Assembly (NCBI RefSeq): GCF_022788715.1
Contig: NZ_CP085167.1
Span: 803,001-867,000, forward strand
Origin: Sulfitobacter sp. DSM 110093
GTDB taxonomy: Bacteria > Pseudomonadota > Alphaproteobacteria > Rhodobacterales > Rhodobacteraceae
Direction of reading: 5' to 3'
DNA length: 64,000 nucleotides
Made by a program: the position numbers and the translations under genes. This document shows positions 9,397 to 19,231 of this stretch, in pieces. The notes beneath the pieces were generated by a model. The model searched no databases and was not told where the DNA came from. It saw only the letters and a list, made by a program, of their open reading frames with translations. How positions within the stretch are numbered: position 1 is the stretch's first letter; every line of letters starts with the position of its first letter.

Positions 9397-10158
9397 ATGC
9401 GCCTCGCCATTTCTCTGCCCCTTGCTTCTTGTCTCGCTCTGGTTGCCGCGCTGCCGGTGGCGGCGCAGGACCGTTCATTCAACTTCGCACTGCGCGGCGG
9501 GGTGGGGGCGGCACCTGATTATCCGGGCGCCAGCAGCTACCGCGCGACGCCTGATTTGGCCTTTACCTTCGGCTCGCTCGAATGGGGCGGGCGCAAGATC
9601 GGCACCAACATCGGCGAAGCGCCTAAAACCGGTTTCGGCTTTACCGGCGCGTTTCGGTATCTGGGCGAACGTGACAGTTCCGATCACTCGGAACTGGCGG
9701 GGCTTGAGGATATCGACGCTGCGGTCGAACTGGGCTTTGGCGTGGTCTACCGCGAAGTGAACTGGCAAGTCTTCGGCAAGGTGCGCCGCGGGTTTGGCGG
9801 GCATGAGGGTGTGACCGGTGACATCGGCGCTGACGTGATCTTCCGCCCCGATGAGCGTTGGACCATCACCGCAGGCCCGCGTTTCAGCCTTGGCAATGAC
9901 ACCTATGCCGACACCTACTTCGGCGTCGACACGGCCACACCGACCTTGGCGGCCTATGAGGCCGATGGCGGTCTGCTGGGGGCGGGCTTCGAGGTCGAGG
10001 CGACCTACCGTCTGGATGAGGCATGGGCGCTTGAGGGGGCCGTGGCCTATCAACGCCTGCTGAATGATGCCGGTGACAGCCCGATCACGCAGGCCGGTTC
10101 TGATGATCAATGGACCATGCGCTTTGGTGTGAGCCGCGCGTTTAACTGGCGGTTCTAA
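9397..10158 (+). CDS. MipA/OmpV family outer-membrane protein
   Basis: A 253-residue secreted beta-barrel protein. It has a signal peptide (MRLAISLPLASCLALVAALPVAA, cut before QDRSF), then GGVGAAPDYPGASSYRATP, the family's opening motif, alternating amphipathic strands, and a terminal aromatic residue (NWRF) as in outer-membrane barrels. Family members act as scaffolds for peptidoglycan enzymes or as small porins; the role here is unknown. The ATG at 9397 follows TTTGGAG and begins right at the signal peptide. It is divergent from prpE and has its own terminator. Confidence 0.87.
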   Translation: MRLAISLPLASCLALVAALPVAAQDRSFNFALRGGVGAAPDYPGASSYRATPDLAFTFGSLEWGGRKIGTNIGEAPKTGFGFTGAFRYLGERDSSDHSELAGLEDIDAAVELGFGVVYREVNWQVFGKVRRGFGGHEGVTGDIGADVIFRPDERWTITAGPRFSLGNDTYADTYFGVDTATPTLAAYEADGGLLGAGFEVEATYRLDEAWALEGAVAYQRLLNDAGDSPITQAGSDDQWTMRFGVSRAFNWRF

Positions 10159-10166
10159 GCGACATT

Positions 10167-10195
10167 GCGCCGCCTCTCGGGGCGGCGCGCCTTTT
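10167..10195 (+). terminator. Terminator of the MipA/OmpV gene
   Basis: Perfect 8-base stem GCGCCGCC / GGCGGCGC with a 6-base loop, followed by GCCTTTTG, starting 8 bases after the stop codon. Confidence 0.85.
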
Positions 10196-10300
10196 GCGAC
10201 ATCATGGTCGAAAACGGATCAGCGCGGGCACGAGTTTTTGTCATGATGAGGGCAGGCGCGGCATGAGGCCAGCGCCCCTCGCATGACAAAGGGCCCGACC

Positions 10301-10411
10301 ATGGGTGACAAAATCGGCAATAAGAAGAAGCAAGCCAAGGCCGCGGCAAAACCCGCCGCCAAGGCCCCGTCCTCCGTCGCGGACATCAAGCCCGCCACGC
10401 CCCGTAAATAA
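10301..10411 (+). CDS. Lys/Ala-rich micro-protein
   Basis: A 36-codon frame beginning MGDKIGNKKKQAKAAAKPAA and ending PATPRK. It is strongly basic and low in complexity. An in-frame ATG at 10283 would add six residues, but the ATG at 10301 has an AAAGGG site seven bases upstream. A good plus-strand terminator starts 15 bases after the stop, which suggests it is really transcribed. I know no family; RNA or DNA contact would be a guess from charge alone. Confidence 0.55.
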   Translation: MGDKIGNKKKQAKAAAKPAAKAPSSVADIKPATPRK

Positions 10412-10425
10412 ACCTATCCCCGCAG

Positions 10426-10453
10426 CGCCGTCCCCCGAAGGGGGCGGCGTTTT
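10426..10453 (+). terminator. Terminator after the micro-protein gene
   Basis: CGCCG-CCCC pairs with GGGG-CGGCG and is followed by TTTT on the plus strand. The minus-strand side has no T run, so it belongs to the 10301 gene and not to maeB. Confidence 0.8.
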
Positions 10454-10463
10454 GCTTGGGGGC

Positions 10464-12737
10464 TTAGCCGTAATGCGCGACCGGGGTGCCCGCGATGGCA
10501 CCCACATTAAGCAGTCCGCGCGCGGTGATTGAGGGCGAGACGATATGCGCCCGGTTGCCCATCCCCATCAGGATCGGCCCGACCTCAAGCCCATCACCCT
10601 TCATTTTCAAAATGTTGCGCACGCCCGAGGCGGCGTCGGCATGGGCGAAGACCAGCACATTGGCGGCCCCTTCCATCCGGTTGCAAGGCAGTAGCCGCGC
10701 GCGCAACTCGGCATCAAGCGCGGTGTCGATGTTCATCTCGCCTTCATAAACGAAATCATGGTTGCCCGCGTCGAGGATTTGCAGCGCCGCGCGCAGGCGC
10801 TTGCCCGACCCTTCGCCCTGATTGCCAAACTGGCTTTGCGAACACAGCGCGACTTTTGGCTCAATACCGAAACGCCTCACATGACGCGCGGCCCCAATGG
10901 CGATCTCGGCGATCTGTTCGGGGGTGGGGTGCAGGTTCACTTGGGTGTCCGCGATGAACAGCGGCCCGTCTTCGAGAATCATCATCGAAAGCGCGCCATG
11001 CGGTCGGAAACCGTCGCGGCCCAGCACCTGATTGACGTAATTAAGATGCCAGCCAAACTCGCCAAAGGTGCCGCAGATCAGGCTGTCGGCCTCTCCGCGA
11101 TGCACCATGACTGCGCCGATGGCGGTGGTGTTGGTGCGCATGATCGCCCGCGCGATGTCGGGGCTGACGCCGCGGCGGCACATCAGGCTGTGATAGGTCT
11201 CCCAATAGTCGCGGTAGCGGGGGTCGTTCTCGGGGTTCACCAGATCGACGTTTTGGCCCAGTTGCAGGTTCAACCCGGCCTTTTCGATGCGCCGTTCGAT
11301 CACTTCGGGGCGGCCAATCAGAATGGGCCGTTCCACCGTCTCTTCGATGATCGCTTGGGCGGCGCGCAGCACGCGTTCGTCCTCGCCTTCGGCAAAGACC
11401 AGACGGCGGGGAGAGGAGCGGGCGGATTCAAAGACCGGGCGCATGATCAGCGCCGATTTGAACACCGATCCATCTAGTTTGCGTTTATAGACGTCGAGGT
11501 CTTCAATGGGCCGCGCGGCCACGCCCGTCTCCATCGCGGCCTTGGCCACGGCAGAGGATACCACGCCGATGAGGCGTGGATCGAAGGGTTTCGGGATCAG
11601 ATATTCCGCGCCAAAGGTCAGCTGTTCGCCTTGATAGGCCGCTGCCGCCTCGGCGCTTGTCGTGGCGCGGGCGAGGGCGGCGATACCGTCGATACAGGCG
11701 ATTTTCATCTCGTCGTTGATCGTGGTCGCGCCCACATCTAACGCGCCCCGGAAGATGAAGGGGAAGCAGAGCACGTTGTTGACCTGATTGGGAAAATCGC
11801 TGCGGCCTGTGGCGATGATCGCGTCCGGTGCCACGGCGCGGGCCAGATCGGGCAGGATTTCGGGCGTGGGGTTCGCCAGCGCAAAAATGATCGGGCGCTT
11901 GGCCATTTTCGCGACCATTTCAGGCGCCAGCACACCGGGGCCGGAGAGGCCGAGGAAGAGGTCCGCCCCGTCGATCACATCGTCCAGCGTGCGCAGATCG
12001 GACCTCTGCGCATATTCCGCTTTGCTGGGGTTCATATCCTCGGTCCGGTCCTCATAGACCAGCCCGTTGATGTCGCACAGCCAGACGTTTTCACGCTTCA
12101 CGCCGAGTTTCAGCAGCATGTTGAGGCAGGCGATCCCCGCCGCCCCGCCACCGGTCGAGACGATCTTGATGTCCTCGAACTTTTTGCCCGCGACATGCAG
12201 CGCGTTTTTCGCAGCGGCGCCGACGACGATGGCGGTGCCGTGTTGGTCATCGTGGAAAACGGGGATGTTCATCCGCTCACGGCAGATTTTCTCGACAACG
12301 AAACAATCGGGGGCCTTGATGTCTTCGAGGTTGATCGCGCCGAAGCTCGGCTCCATCGCGCAGACGATCTCGGCCAGTTTTTCGGGGTCGGCTTGGTCAA
12401 GTTCGATGTCAAAGCAGTCAATGTTGGCGAATTTCTTGAAGAGCACGGCTTTGCCCTCCATCACCGGTTTGGAGGCCAGCGCGCCGATATTGCCCAGCCC
12501 CAGTACCGCGGTGCCATTGGTGACCACGGCCACCAGATTGCCGCGCGAAGTGTAGCGGGCGGCGGTGTCGGGGTCGTTCTTTATCTCAATACAAGCCTCG
12601 GCCACGCCGGGCGAATAGGCGCGCGCCAGATCGCGGCCATTGGCCAGCGGTTTTGTGGCGCGCACCTCAAGTTTGCCGGGGCGCGGGTGTTCGTGGTAAT
12701 CCAATGCTGCTTGGCGCAAGTTGGGGGTGTCGGACAT
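10464..12737 (-). CDS. maeB: NADP-dependent malic enzyme with phosphotransacetylase-like domain
   Basis: A 757-residue protein that oxidatively decarboxylates malate to pyruvate, giving NADPH. Residues 1 to about 430 are the malic enzyme (AYSPGVAEAC, FHDDQHGTAIV, NAD(P)-site GGGAAGIACL); about 440-757 is a phosphate acetyl/butaryl-transferase-like domain that is usually regulatory in such MaeB proteins. Length is typical of the two-domain form. The ATG at 12735-12737 starts MSDTPNLRQAALDYHE, the expected N-terminus. It stands alone and is divergent from cdd. Confidence 0.95.
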   Translation of the reverse strand: MSDTPNLRQAALDYHEHPRPGKLEVRATKPLANGRDLARAYSPGVAEACIEIKNDPDTAARYTSRGNLVAVVTNGTAVLGLGNIGALASKPVMEGKAVLFKKFANIDCFDIELDQADPEKLAEIVCAMEPSFGAINLEDIKAPDCFVVEKICRERMNIPVFHDDQHGTAIVVGAAAKNALHVAGKKFEDIKIVSTGGGAAGIACLNMLLKLGVKRENVWLCDINGLVYEDRTEDMNPSKAEYAQRSDLRTLDDVIDGADLFLGLSGPGVLAPEMVAKMAKRPIIFALANPTPEILPDLARAVAPDAIIATGRSDFPNQVNNVLCFPFIFRGALDVGATTINDEMKIACIDGIAALARATTSAEAAAAYQGEQLTFGAEYLIPKPFDPRLIGVVSSAVAKAAMETGVAARPIEDLDVYKRKLDGSVFKSALIMRPVFESARSSPRRLVFAEGEDERVLRAAQAIIEETVERPILIGRPEVIERRIEKAGLNLQLGQNVDLVNPENDPRYRDYWETYHSLMCRRGVSPDIARAIMRTNTTAIGAVMVHRGEADSLICGTFGEFGWHLNYVNQVLGRDGFRPHGALSMMILEDGPLFIADTQVNLHPTPEQIAEIAIGAARHVRRFGIEPKVALCSQSQFGNQGEGSGKRLRAALQILDAGNHDFVYEGEMNIDTALDAELRARLLPCNRMEGAANVLVFAHADAASGVRNILKMKGDGLEVGPILMGMGNRAHIVSPSITARGLLNVGAIAGTPVAHYG

Positions 12738-12926
12738 CGTTTGTGCTTCTCCCGAATAATGGTTTAGCGTTAAACTAATTTTTGCGCGCAAGCAAAGCGG
12801 CATTTGGATTAGATGGTCATCGGCCCGTGTCTACGTGATACCTAGATTAACCGCCGTGCGTGACGCGGCGTTTTCCATCGCACTGGGTGGGGCAATTTTC
12901 TATACTCGCTCCAAAGGGAGATATTC

Positions 12927-13319
12927 ATGACTGATTTGCGCGAAGTGGCTGTGTTGGTGCGGGAAAATGCCCATGCGCCTTATTCGAATTTCAAGGTTGG
13001 CGCGGCGATCCGCACGGCGTCGGGCGCGGTGTTCAGCGGCTGCAACGTCGAAAACGTCGCCTACCCGCAGGGCACCTGTGCCGAAGCCGGAGCGATTGCT
13101 GCGATGGTCGCGGCGGGCGAGCGTGAGATCGCCGAAGTCTATGTGGTGGCGGGCAGTGATCTGCCAGTCACGCCCTGCGGGGGCTGCCGTCAAAAGCTGG
13201 CAGAGTTTTCGGGCGGTGCGGTATCGGTGACGATGGCGACCGTGGCGGGCAAAGAGCAGCAGATGACCATGGGCGAACTGCTGCCGGGGGCCTTTGGTGT
13301 CGCCCATATGCAAGGTTAA
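12927..13319 (+). CDS. cdd: Cytidine deaminase
   Basis: A 130-residue zinc enzyme converting cytidine and deoxycytidine to uridine and deoxyuridine. The zinc and catalytic motifs are intact: C51-A-E53 in GTCAEAGAI and C84-x2-C87 in PCGGCRQK, with the substrate loop NVENVAYP. Its length fits the homotetrameric class. A GGGAGATATTC site precedes the ATG. It is the first gene of a tight operon; deoA starts 5 bases after its stop. Confidence 0.96.
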   Translation: MTDLREVAVLVRENAHAPYSNFKVGAAIRTASGAVFSGCNVENVAYPQGTCAEAGAIAAMVAAGEREIAEVYVVAGSDLPVTPCGGCRQKLAEFSGGAVSVTMATVAGKEQQMTMGELLPGAFGVAHMQG

Positions 13320-13323
13320 ACCC

Positions 13324-14628
13324 ATGAGCGCGCGGAATATTCTGGCGCGGCTGCGCCACGGCGAGGTGTTGGACACCGATGCGCTGTCTTGGATGGCGGG
13401 TGCATTGGCAGATGGTAGGGTCAGCGACGCGCAGGCCGGGGCGTTTGCCATGGGCATCTGCCTTAATGGCTTGGATGAACCGGGCCGCGTTGCGCTGACG
13501 CTGGCGATGCGCGATTCGGGGCGGGTGCTGGCGTGGGATTTGGACGGCCCTGTGCTCGACAAGCACTCCACCGGGGGCGTGGGCGATTGCGTATCGCTGA
13601 TCCTTGCGCCGGCGCTGGCGGCCTGCGGGGCCTATGTGCCGATGATCTCGGGCCGGGGTTTGGGCCACACGGGCGGTACGCTTGATAAGCTAGAGGCGAT
13701 CCCCGGCGTCAGCACACAGCTGGAAGAACGGCAATTTCGCGCGGTCGTGCGGGACGTGGGCTGCGCCATTGTCAGCGCGAGCGGCGACATTGCCCCAGCA
13801 GACCGTCGGCTCTACGCGGTGCGGGATGTGACCTCGACCGTGGATTCGCTCGATTTGATTACCGCGTCGATCCTGTCAAAGAAGCTCGCGGCGGGGCTGG
13901 ACGGGCTGGTGCTGGACGTGAAGGTTGGCAGCGGTGCGTTCATGAAAGATTTGGCTGAGGCGCGCGCCTTGGCCCAAGCGCTAAGCCGCACGGCAACGGC
14001 GGCGGGCTGCCCGACCACGGCAATCATCAGCGACATGAACCAGCCGTTGGTGCCAAGCCTAGGCAACGCGCTGGAGGTGGCCGAGGTGATGCGGGTTCTG
14101 ACTGGCCTTACATCGGGGCCGATTCTTGATGTGACCGTTGAACTTGGTGGCGGTTTGTTGGCCAGCGGTGGTTTGGCGGCGACTGCGGAAGCGGGAGCAG
14201 AGGCTCTGCGTGCGGCAGTCGCCGATGGTCGCGCGCTTGACCATTTTGTGCGGATGCTGAGCGCCATGGGTGCGCCCGCAAATTTTGCTGAAGAGTGGCA
14301 GCGCGTTCTGCCCGAAGCCCCCGTAATTCGCGCCGTGCCTGCGCCGCGTGATGGTTATATCAGCGCGATCGACGGGGCAGCGCTTGGCATGGCGGTGGTT
14401 AACCTTGGCGGGGGCCGGGTGGTCGAGGCGGATCAGATCGATCCTGCCGTGGGCCTATCGGAAGTACTGCGTTTGGGGGATCAGGTGCGAGCAGGCCAGC
14501 CGCTGGCGATGATCCACGCCGCGCGGCCAGAGGCTGCGGATACGGCAAAGGCAGCAGTCTTGGCGGCGATCACATTGGGCGACACGCCGGTTAAAGTACC
14601 GGATTTGATCTTGGAGAGGATCGGTTGA
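13324..14628 (+). CDS. deoA: Thymidine phosphorylase
   Basis: A 434-residue enzyme that splits thymidine/deoxyuridine with phosphate to base and deoxyribose 1-phosphate. KHSTGGVGD, a phosphate-binding signature of class II pyrimidine phosphorylases, is at about residues 81-89; [16 protein letters not shown] and [11 protein letters not shown] follow. The ATG at 13324 starts [14 protein letters not shown] right after cdd. Its stop overlaps the start of deoB by one base (TGATG), so translation is probably coupled. Confidence 0.95.
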   Translation: MSARNILARLRHGEVLDTDALSWMAGALADGRVSDAQAGAFAMGICLNGLDEPGRVALTLAMRDSGRVLAWDLDGPVLDKHSTGGVGDCVSLILAPALAACGAYVPMISGRGLGHTGGTLDKLEAIPGVSTQLEERQFRAVVRDVGCAIVSASGDIAPADRRLYAVRDVTSTVDSLDLITASILSKKLAAGLDGLVLDVKVGSGAFMKDLAEARALAQALSRTATAAGCPTTAIISDMNQPLVPSLGNALEVAEVMRVLTGLTSGPILDVTVELGGGLLASGGLAATAEAGAEALRAAVADGRALDHFVRMLSAMGAPANFAEEWQRVLPEAPVIRAVPAPRDGYISAIDGAALGMAVVNLGGGRVVEADQIDPAVGLSEVLRLGDQVRAGQPLAMIHAARPEAADTAKAAVLAAITLGDTPVKVPDLILERIG

Positions 14629-15818
14629 TGGGACGTGCATTCTTGGTCGTGATCGACTCGGTCGGCATTGGCGGTGCGCCGGATGCGGCGGCATTCTTTA
14701 ACGGCGATCTGCCCGATACCGGGGCCAACACGCTGGGACATATCGCGCAGGCCTGTGCGGCTGGTAAGGCAGAAGAGGGCCGCAGCGGGCCGCTTGCCCT
14801 GCCCAATCTTGATAGGCTGGGGCTGGGCGCTGCGCTGACGCTCGCCAGCGGGATGGACGCGCCGGGTTTGGGGGCGACACCAGAGGGGCGATGGGGCGCC
14901 GCAACGGAAATCTCGCAGGGCAAGGATACCCCTTCGGGCCATTGGGAGTTGGCGGGGTTGCCGGTGCCTTGGGCTTGGCATTACTTCCCGGATGAAACAC
15001 CGGCCTTTCCAGCCGACCTGACCGAAGAGGTCGCGCGGCTGGCGGGCACCGACGGCATCTTGGGCAATTGCCACGCCTCCGGCACGGCGATCATTGAGCA
15101 GTTGGGGGCAGCGCATTGCGAAAGCGGCTGGCCGATCTGCTATACTTCCGCCGACAGTGTTTTCCAGATCGCCGCCCATGAAGAGACCTTTGGCCTCGAC
15201 CGCCTGCTAAAACTTTGCGAAGACATCGCACCGCGCCTGCATGAGATGAAGGTGGGCCGTGTCATCGCGCGGCCCTTCACCGGCGAACCGGGCGCATTCC
15301 AGCGCACCGCGAACCGCCGCGACTATGCTATCACCCCGCCCAAACCCGTGCTGACCAATTGGGTGCAGAACACGGGGGGGCGGGTCTATGCGGTGGGCAA
15401 GATTGGCGACATCTTTACCATGCAAGGCATTGATGAGTTGCGCAAAGGGCCAGACCCCAAGCTAATGGAGCATCTGCATGATCTGGTGGATGAGGCCGAA
15501 GACGGCAGCCTGACCTTCGCCAATTTCGTGGAGTTCGACAGCCTTTATGGTCACCGCCGCGATGTGTCGGGCTATGCCCGCGCGTTGGAGTGGTTCGACG
15601 GTGAGATCGGCAAGGTGATCGCGGCGCTGCGCGAGGGCGATATGCTGATCGTCACAGCGGATCACGGCAATGATCCCACTTGGGCGGGCAGCGATCACAC
15701 CCGCGAAAGGGTGCCGGTGCTGGTCGCCGGGACCGGGGCAGGGGAGCTGGGGCAGATCGGCTTTACCGATGTCGCCGCGCTCGTCGCCGGGCATCTGGGG
15801 GTGGAGGTGCCGCGCTAG
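14628..15818 (+). CDS. deoB: Phosphopentomutase
   Basis: A 396-residue metalloenzyme of the alkaline-phosphatase superfamily that interconverts (deoxy)ribose 1- and 5-phosphate. N-terminal [13 protein letters not shown] and [12 protein letters not shown] supply metal and nucleophile residues; the C-terminal [17 protein letters not shown] carries further metal ligands. The ATG at 14628 overlaps the deoA stop; a TTG three bases earlier is unlikely to be used. No deoC aldolase is next to it, so deoxyribose 5-phosphate must be handled elsewhere. Confidence 0.95.
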   Translation: MGRAFLVVIDSVGIGGAPDAAAFFNGDLPDTGANTLGHIAQACAAGKAEEGRSGPLALPNLDRLGLGAALTLASGMDAPGLGATPEGRWGAATEISQGKDTPSGHWELAGLPVPWAWHYFPDETPAFPADLTEEVARLAGTDGILGNCHASGTAIIEQLGAAHCESGWPICYTSADSVFQIAAHEETFGLDRLLKLCEDIAPRLHEMKVGRVIARPFTGEPGAFQRTANRRDYAITPPKPVLTNWVQNTGGRVYAVGKIGDIFTMQGIDELRKGPDPKLMEHLHDLVDEAEDGSLTFANFVEFDSLYGHRRDVSGYARALEWFDGEIGKVIAALREGDMLIVTADHGNDPTWAGSDHTRERVPVLVAGTGAGELGQIGFTDVAALVAGHLGVEVPR

Positions 15819-15888
15819 CCGCGCAGCCTTTGCTTGCGAGCGGGGCGCTTGTGCGGCTAGAAGCGAGGCAAATAAAGGAGCCTGCCGC

Positions 15889-16530
15889 ATGACCGATACC
15901 CCCAATCACCTGACGATCGTCGACCATCCGCTGGTGCAGCACAAGCTGACCATCATGCGCGACAAGGACACGCCCACGGCGGTGTTCCGGCAGTTGCTGC
16001 GTGAGATCAGCCAGTTGCTGGCCTATGAGGTCACGCGCGGCCTGCCGATGACGACCAAACGGGTCGAGACCCCGATGCAAGAGATGGACGCGCCAACGCT
16101 CGACGGCAAAAAGCTGGCGCTGATCTCGATCCTGCGAGCGGGCAACGGTCTGATGGATGGAGTCTTGGAACTGATCCCCTCGGCGCGGGTCGGTTTTGTC
16201 GGTCTGTATCGTGATGAAGAGACGCTGCAGCCGGTGCAGTATTACTTCAAGGTGCCCGAAGGGCTGGATGATCGTCTGGTGATCGCTGTGGACCCGATGC
16301 TCGCCACCGGCAACTCCTCGGTCGCCGCGATTGATCTGCTAAAACAGGCGGGGGCCACCAATATCATTTTCCTCTGCTTGCTTGCCTCGCCCGAAGGCGT
16401 GGCCACGATGAAGGAAGCTCATCCTGATGTACGCATCGTCACGGCATCGCTGGACGAAGCGCTGAACGAGAAGGGCTATATCATTCCGGGTCTCGGCGAC
16501 GCGGGCGACCGGATGTTTGGCACCAAGTGA
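15889..16530 (+). CDS. upp: Uracil phosphoribosyltransferase
   Basis: A 213-residue salvage enzyme making UMP from uracil and PRPP. The PRPP-binding loop is [11 protein letters not shown], and [14 protein letters not shown] and [13 protein letters not shown] are family signatures. The ATG at 15889 follows AAAGGAG; the reading frame is open further up but overlaps deoB. With cdd, deoA and deoB it completes a route from pyrimidine nucleosides to UMP and sugar phosphate. Confidence 0.96.
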   Translation: MTDTPNHLTIVDHPLVQHKLTIMRDKDTPTAVFRQLLREISQLLAYEVTRGLPMTTKRVETPMQEMDAPTLDGKKLALISILRAGNGLMDGVLELIPSARVGFVGLYRDEETLQPVQYYFKVPEGLDDRLVIAVDPMLATGNSSVAAIDLLKQAGATNIIFLCLLASPEGVATMKEAHPDVRIVTASLDEALNEKGYIIPGLGDAGDRMFGTK

Positions 16531-16550
16531 TCCGGTAAGATCAGCAATTT

Positions 16551-16581
16551 AGCGCGCGGTGCTTTACTCAGGCCGCGCGCT
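16551..16581 (+). terminator. Hairpin after upp
   Basis: Perfect 9-base arms AGCGCGCGG / CCGCGCGCT with a 13-base loop, 20 bases after upp. There is no U run, so it may slow or protect the transcript end rather than terminate it alone. Confidence 0.5.
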
Positions 16582-16617
16582 GATGCATCGTTCTACCAGA
16601 TAGTGTGGGGGCATTAG

Positions 16618-18057
16618 ATGACACTTACCAGAAGTATTGCCATGGCAGTGATCGTGGCCGCTTTGGGCGTCGGCGGATCGCAGACGCAGGCACAAGACAG
16701 CCGCAGCCAGCCAGCCGAATTTCCGCCGTCCTCTTACAAGGGCAAGCAATATGTAGATAGCGCGGGATGTGTGTTCATCCGCGCAGGGATCGATGGCAAT
16801 GTGTCATGGGTGCCGCGCATGAGCCGGGCACGGGATCAGGTCTGTGGGTTCCAGCCCACCAATGGCGCTCAAACAGCAACGGCCTCGGCGGCGAAAGCTG
16901 CCGAAACGGTTCCAGCCAGCGCCGCGCCGCCATCGGCCGAGCCGACCCGCGTCGCCGAAGCCTCTGCCGCCCCAGCAAAGATGCGCAAAGCGCCGGTCGC
17001 CCGCCCCGCACCGCAAAAAGTGGTCCGCCGTGTGGCCCCCGCACCGATTCGAACAGCCGCGCCCAAGGTCGTGCGTCAGACCGCGCCGCGCCCTGTGCCT
17101 GTGGTGCCAAGCAAACCCGTGGCTCTGGCCGCGCCAGCGCCAACTGGATTTGCCACTGCGTGTCCTGCGGCATCGCCTCTGTCGCAGCGCTATATGCGGC
17201 GCGGTGATGGGTATACCGTACGTTGTGGCCCGCAGGCCGAGCCCATTACGGGCCGCCATGCCCCCTCAGGCCCGCAGCGCGCTACGGCGCCGCAGCCCTA
17301 CCGCAGTGCAGGGATGATGCCGGGTGTTGCAGGCGCTCCGGCGCGGATTGTCGCGCCTCGTGTGGTTGCTGCACCGGTTCCAAGCGCACCGCCCGCCAAA
17401 GCCGTGAGTGCAAAAACGCGGATCGTGCCGAAACATGTGGCGATCAACCGTCAGAACACCACCAACGTGAAGGTGCCGCATGGCTACAAGAAGGTCTGGG
17501 AAGACGACCGCCTGAACCCGCACCGCGCCGAGCAGACCTTGAATGGCCGTGCAGACATGCTGCTGATCTGGACCCAGACGGTGCCGCGCCGTTTGGTGAA
17601 TAGGGCGACCGGGGAAGACGTGACCGCGAAAGTGCCGCTGATCTACCCCTACCTCGACATCGAAACTCAGCGTCGGAAGCTCGGGGTGGTCAAAATCGTG
17701 GAGCGCGACGGGCAGGTGGTCAAACGGGTCATCCGCTACCGCAATGCCGCGCCGGTCCATCGTGATGCACGCCCGGTTAAGGCAAAGCCGGTCTATTCCA
17801 GCCGCTCGGCCTCGGCCACGCAAACGACCTCTAAGGCGGGATATGTTCAGGTTGGTGTCTTCGGCAACCCCGCCAACGCACAGCGCGCCGCGCGTGAGAT
17901 TTCAGGCATGGGATTGCCCGCCCGCATCGGCAAGCAGACTCGGGGCGGCAAGACCTACCACAGCGTTCAGGCCGGTCCCATCGCGGGCGGGTCGGTTCAA
18001 TCCGCGGTCAGCCAACTGCGCCGCGCGGGCTACCGGGATGCCTACCTGCGCCGCTGA
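16618..18057 (+). CDS. Secreted SPOR-domain protein
   Basis: A 479-residue protein with a signal peptide (about residues 1-26, ending QTQA), a short CVFIRAGIDGNVSWVPR segment common to such proteins, a long Ala/Pro/Val-rich low-complexity middle (about 75-290), and a C-terminal SPOR domain (about 405-479, starting GYVQVGVFGNPANAQRA). SPOR domains bind peptidoglycan stripped of stem peptides at the division site. A periplasmic role in the cell wall or division is inferred. It stands alone with its own terminator. Confidence 0.85.
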   Translation: MTLTRSIAMAVIVAALGVGGSQTQAQDSRSQPAEFPPSSYKGKQYVDSAGCVFIRAGIDGNVSWVPRMSRARDQVCGFQPTNGAQTATASAAKAAETVPASAAPPSAEPTRVAEASAAPAKMRKAPVARPAPQKVVRRVAPAPIRTAAPKVVRQTAPRPVPVVPSKPVALAAPAPTGFATACPAASPLSQRYMRRGDGYTVRCGPQAEPITGRHAPSGPQRATAPQPYRSAGMMPGVAGAPARIVAPRVVAAPVPSAPPAKAVSAKTRIVPKHVAINRQNTTNVKVPHGYKKVWEDDRLNPHRAEQTLNGRADMLLIWTQTVPRRLVNRATGEDVTAKVPLIYPYLDIETQRRKLGVVKIVERDGQVVKRVIRYRNAAPVHRDARPVKAKPVYSSRSASATQTTSKAGYVQVGVFGNPANAQRAAREISGMGLPARIGKQTRGGKTYHSVQAGPIAGGSVQSAVSQLRRAGYRDAYLRR

Positions 18058-18079
18058 GCGAATTGAAATGACAGCAAAA

Positions 18080-18113
18080 GGCCAGCCGCGGCATTGCCCG
18101 GCTGGCCTTTTTT
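18080..18113 (+). terminator. Terminator of the SPOR gene
   Basis: Stem GGCCAGCC / GGCTGGCC followed by six T, beginning 22 bases after the stop codon. Confidence 0.92.
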
Positions 18114-18132
18114 GTGAGTCTGGTAAAATTTC

Positions 18133-19146
18133 TTATCCGCCGCAGATATTTTGCAGCCGCAGCCAATCAGCGTCTGACAGAAGTGGCGCGGTAAGCTTGC
18201 CGTTCATCGGGTCGCCTTCGATCAGGGGCAGGGTGGTTTCGCCAGTGATGTCACGCGCGTAGGCATAGGGTTTGCTGCGCAGCTCTGCCTTGGCAAAACG
18301 CGCCAGCTGTGTGTCGACCTGCGGGTTCGCGGACGGGCGCAGCAGCAATTTTTCGGCGTAGGCGTCAAGCGCTTCGGAAGAGATATCGCCGGTGGTTAGC
18401 AGGCGGAAATTTTCGCGCAGGCCGACGGCTTCGAGCAGGGCGCGCAGCGGGTCATGTTCCATCCGCGCGACATCTTCGGTCAGCACATAGCCTGCGGCAA
18501 CATCGGGTTCTTCGTGATCCTCTAGCACCGCACGATCAAGCACGATAAGGCGTCCGGGCAGATGTAGGCTGGCGCGGGTCATATCAGGTAGGATCGCCAC
18601 GCGCCCAACGTCCAAACGGTTCGATAGCCGCGTTAATGCGGCACTGCCCCCGGGGCTTTCGCAGGCTGGGCCAGAGACCCGTTCGAGCCGTTTCAGCAGC
18701 GCGGTTCCAAGCGAGGCGCGTTTTACATCCGGCACGACTTTGATCGCATGATCGCGCAGCGCGCCGGGCATCCAAAACAACGCGAGTGCTGCCACCACGG
18801 CCACCGATGCCACCATGCCCACCCAACGCAAGCGGCCCGGTTTTGGACGGCTGCGGTTGATCGCGCGGCGCAGCTTTTCGATCGCTTCGATCATGTCGGT
18901 TTCGTTGTCGGGCAGCTCCAGCGTTTCGCCCGGATCACCGTCAGGATGATAGAGCGCGGGCAGTTGGCCCGTGTTGGCCCGTTCAATCGCCGCCAGCGAC
19001 CAATGGGTGAGCGCTTGATCCTTGAGATCGCTGATCACCAGCGTCGCATCGCCGATAGATACGATCACCTCGCGCCGCTGCGCATCGGGCGTGGCGCGCC
19101 AAAGGCCCGTCGCTTCGAGCCGGGCGTATTTTGTCAAGGCGGTCAT
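18133..19146 (-). CDS. Membrane protein of unknown function
   Basis: A 337-residue protein without a family I recognise. Residues 1-107 are cytoplasmic-type, including a helix rich in Glu/Arg (85-103) and KPGRLRW before one transmembrane segment at about 108-126. The rest (127-337) would be periplasmic and contains LLKRLERVSGPACESPGG and PGRLIVLDRAVLEDHEEPDVAAGYVLTE, which hint at a folded, peptidase-like domain, but I see no HExxH. The ATG at 19144-19146 (MTALTKYARLEATGLWR) is chosen because upstream residues look non-coding. It lies tail to tail with the SPOR gene. Confidence 0.72.
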   Translation of the reverse strand: MTALTKYARLEATGLWRATPDAQRREVIVSIGDATLVISDLKDQALTHWSLAAIERANTGQLPALYHPDGDPGETLELPDNETDMIEAIEKLRRAINRSRPKPGRLRWVGMVASVAVVAALALFWMPGALRDHAIKVVPDVKRASLGTALLKRLERVSGPACESPGGSAALTRLSNRLDVGRVAILPDMTRASLHLPGRLIVLDRAVLEDHEEPDVAAGYVLTEDVARMEHDPLRALLEAVGLRENFRLLTTGDISSEALDAYAEKLLLRPSANPQVDTQLARFAKAELRSKPYAYARDITGETTLPLIEGDPMNGKLTAPLLSDADWLRLQNICGG

Positions 19147-19231
19147 GGGGTTCTGCTGCGGGCCTGTCAGTTTTCGCCACTCTACCACGCGCTGCGGGAT
19201 CAGCAATGGGAGGTGACATAATGCGTGCGCG

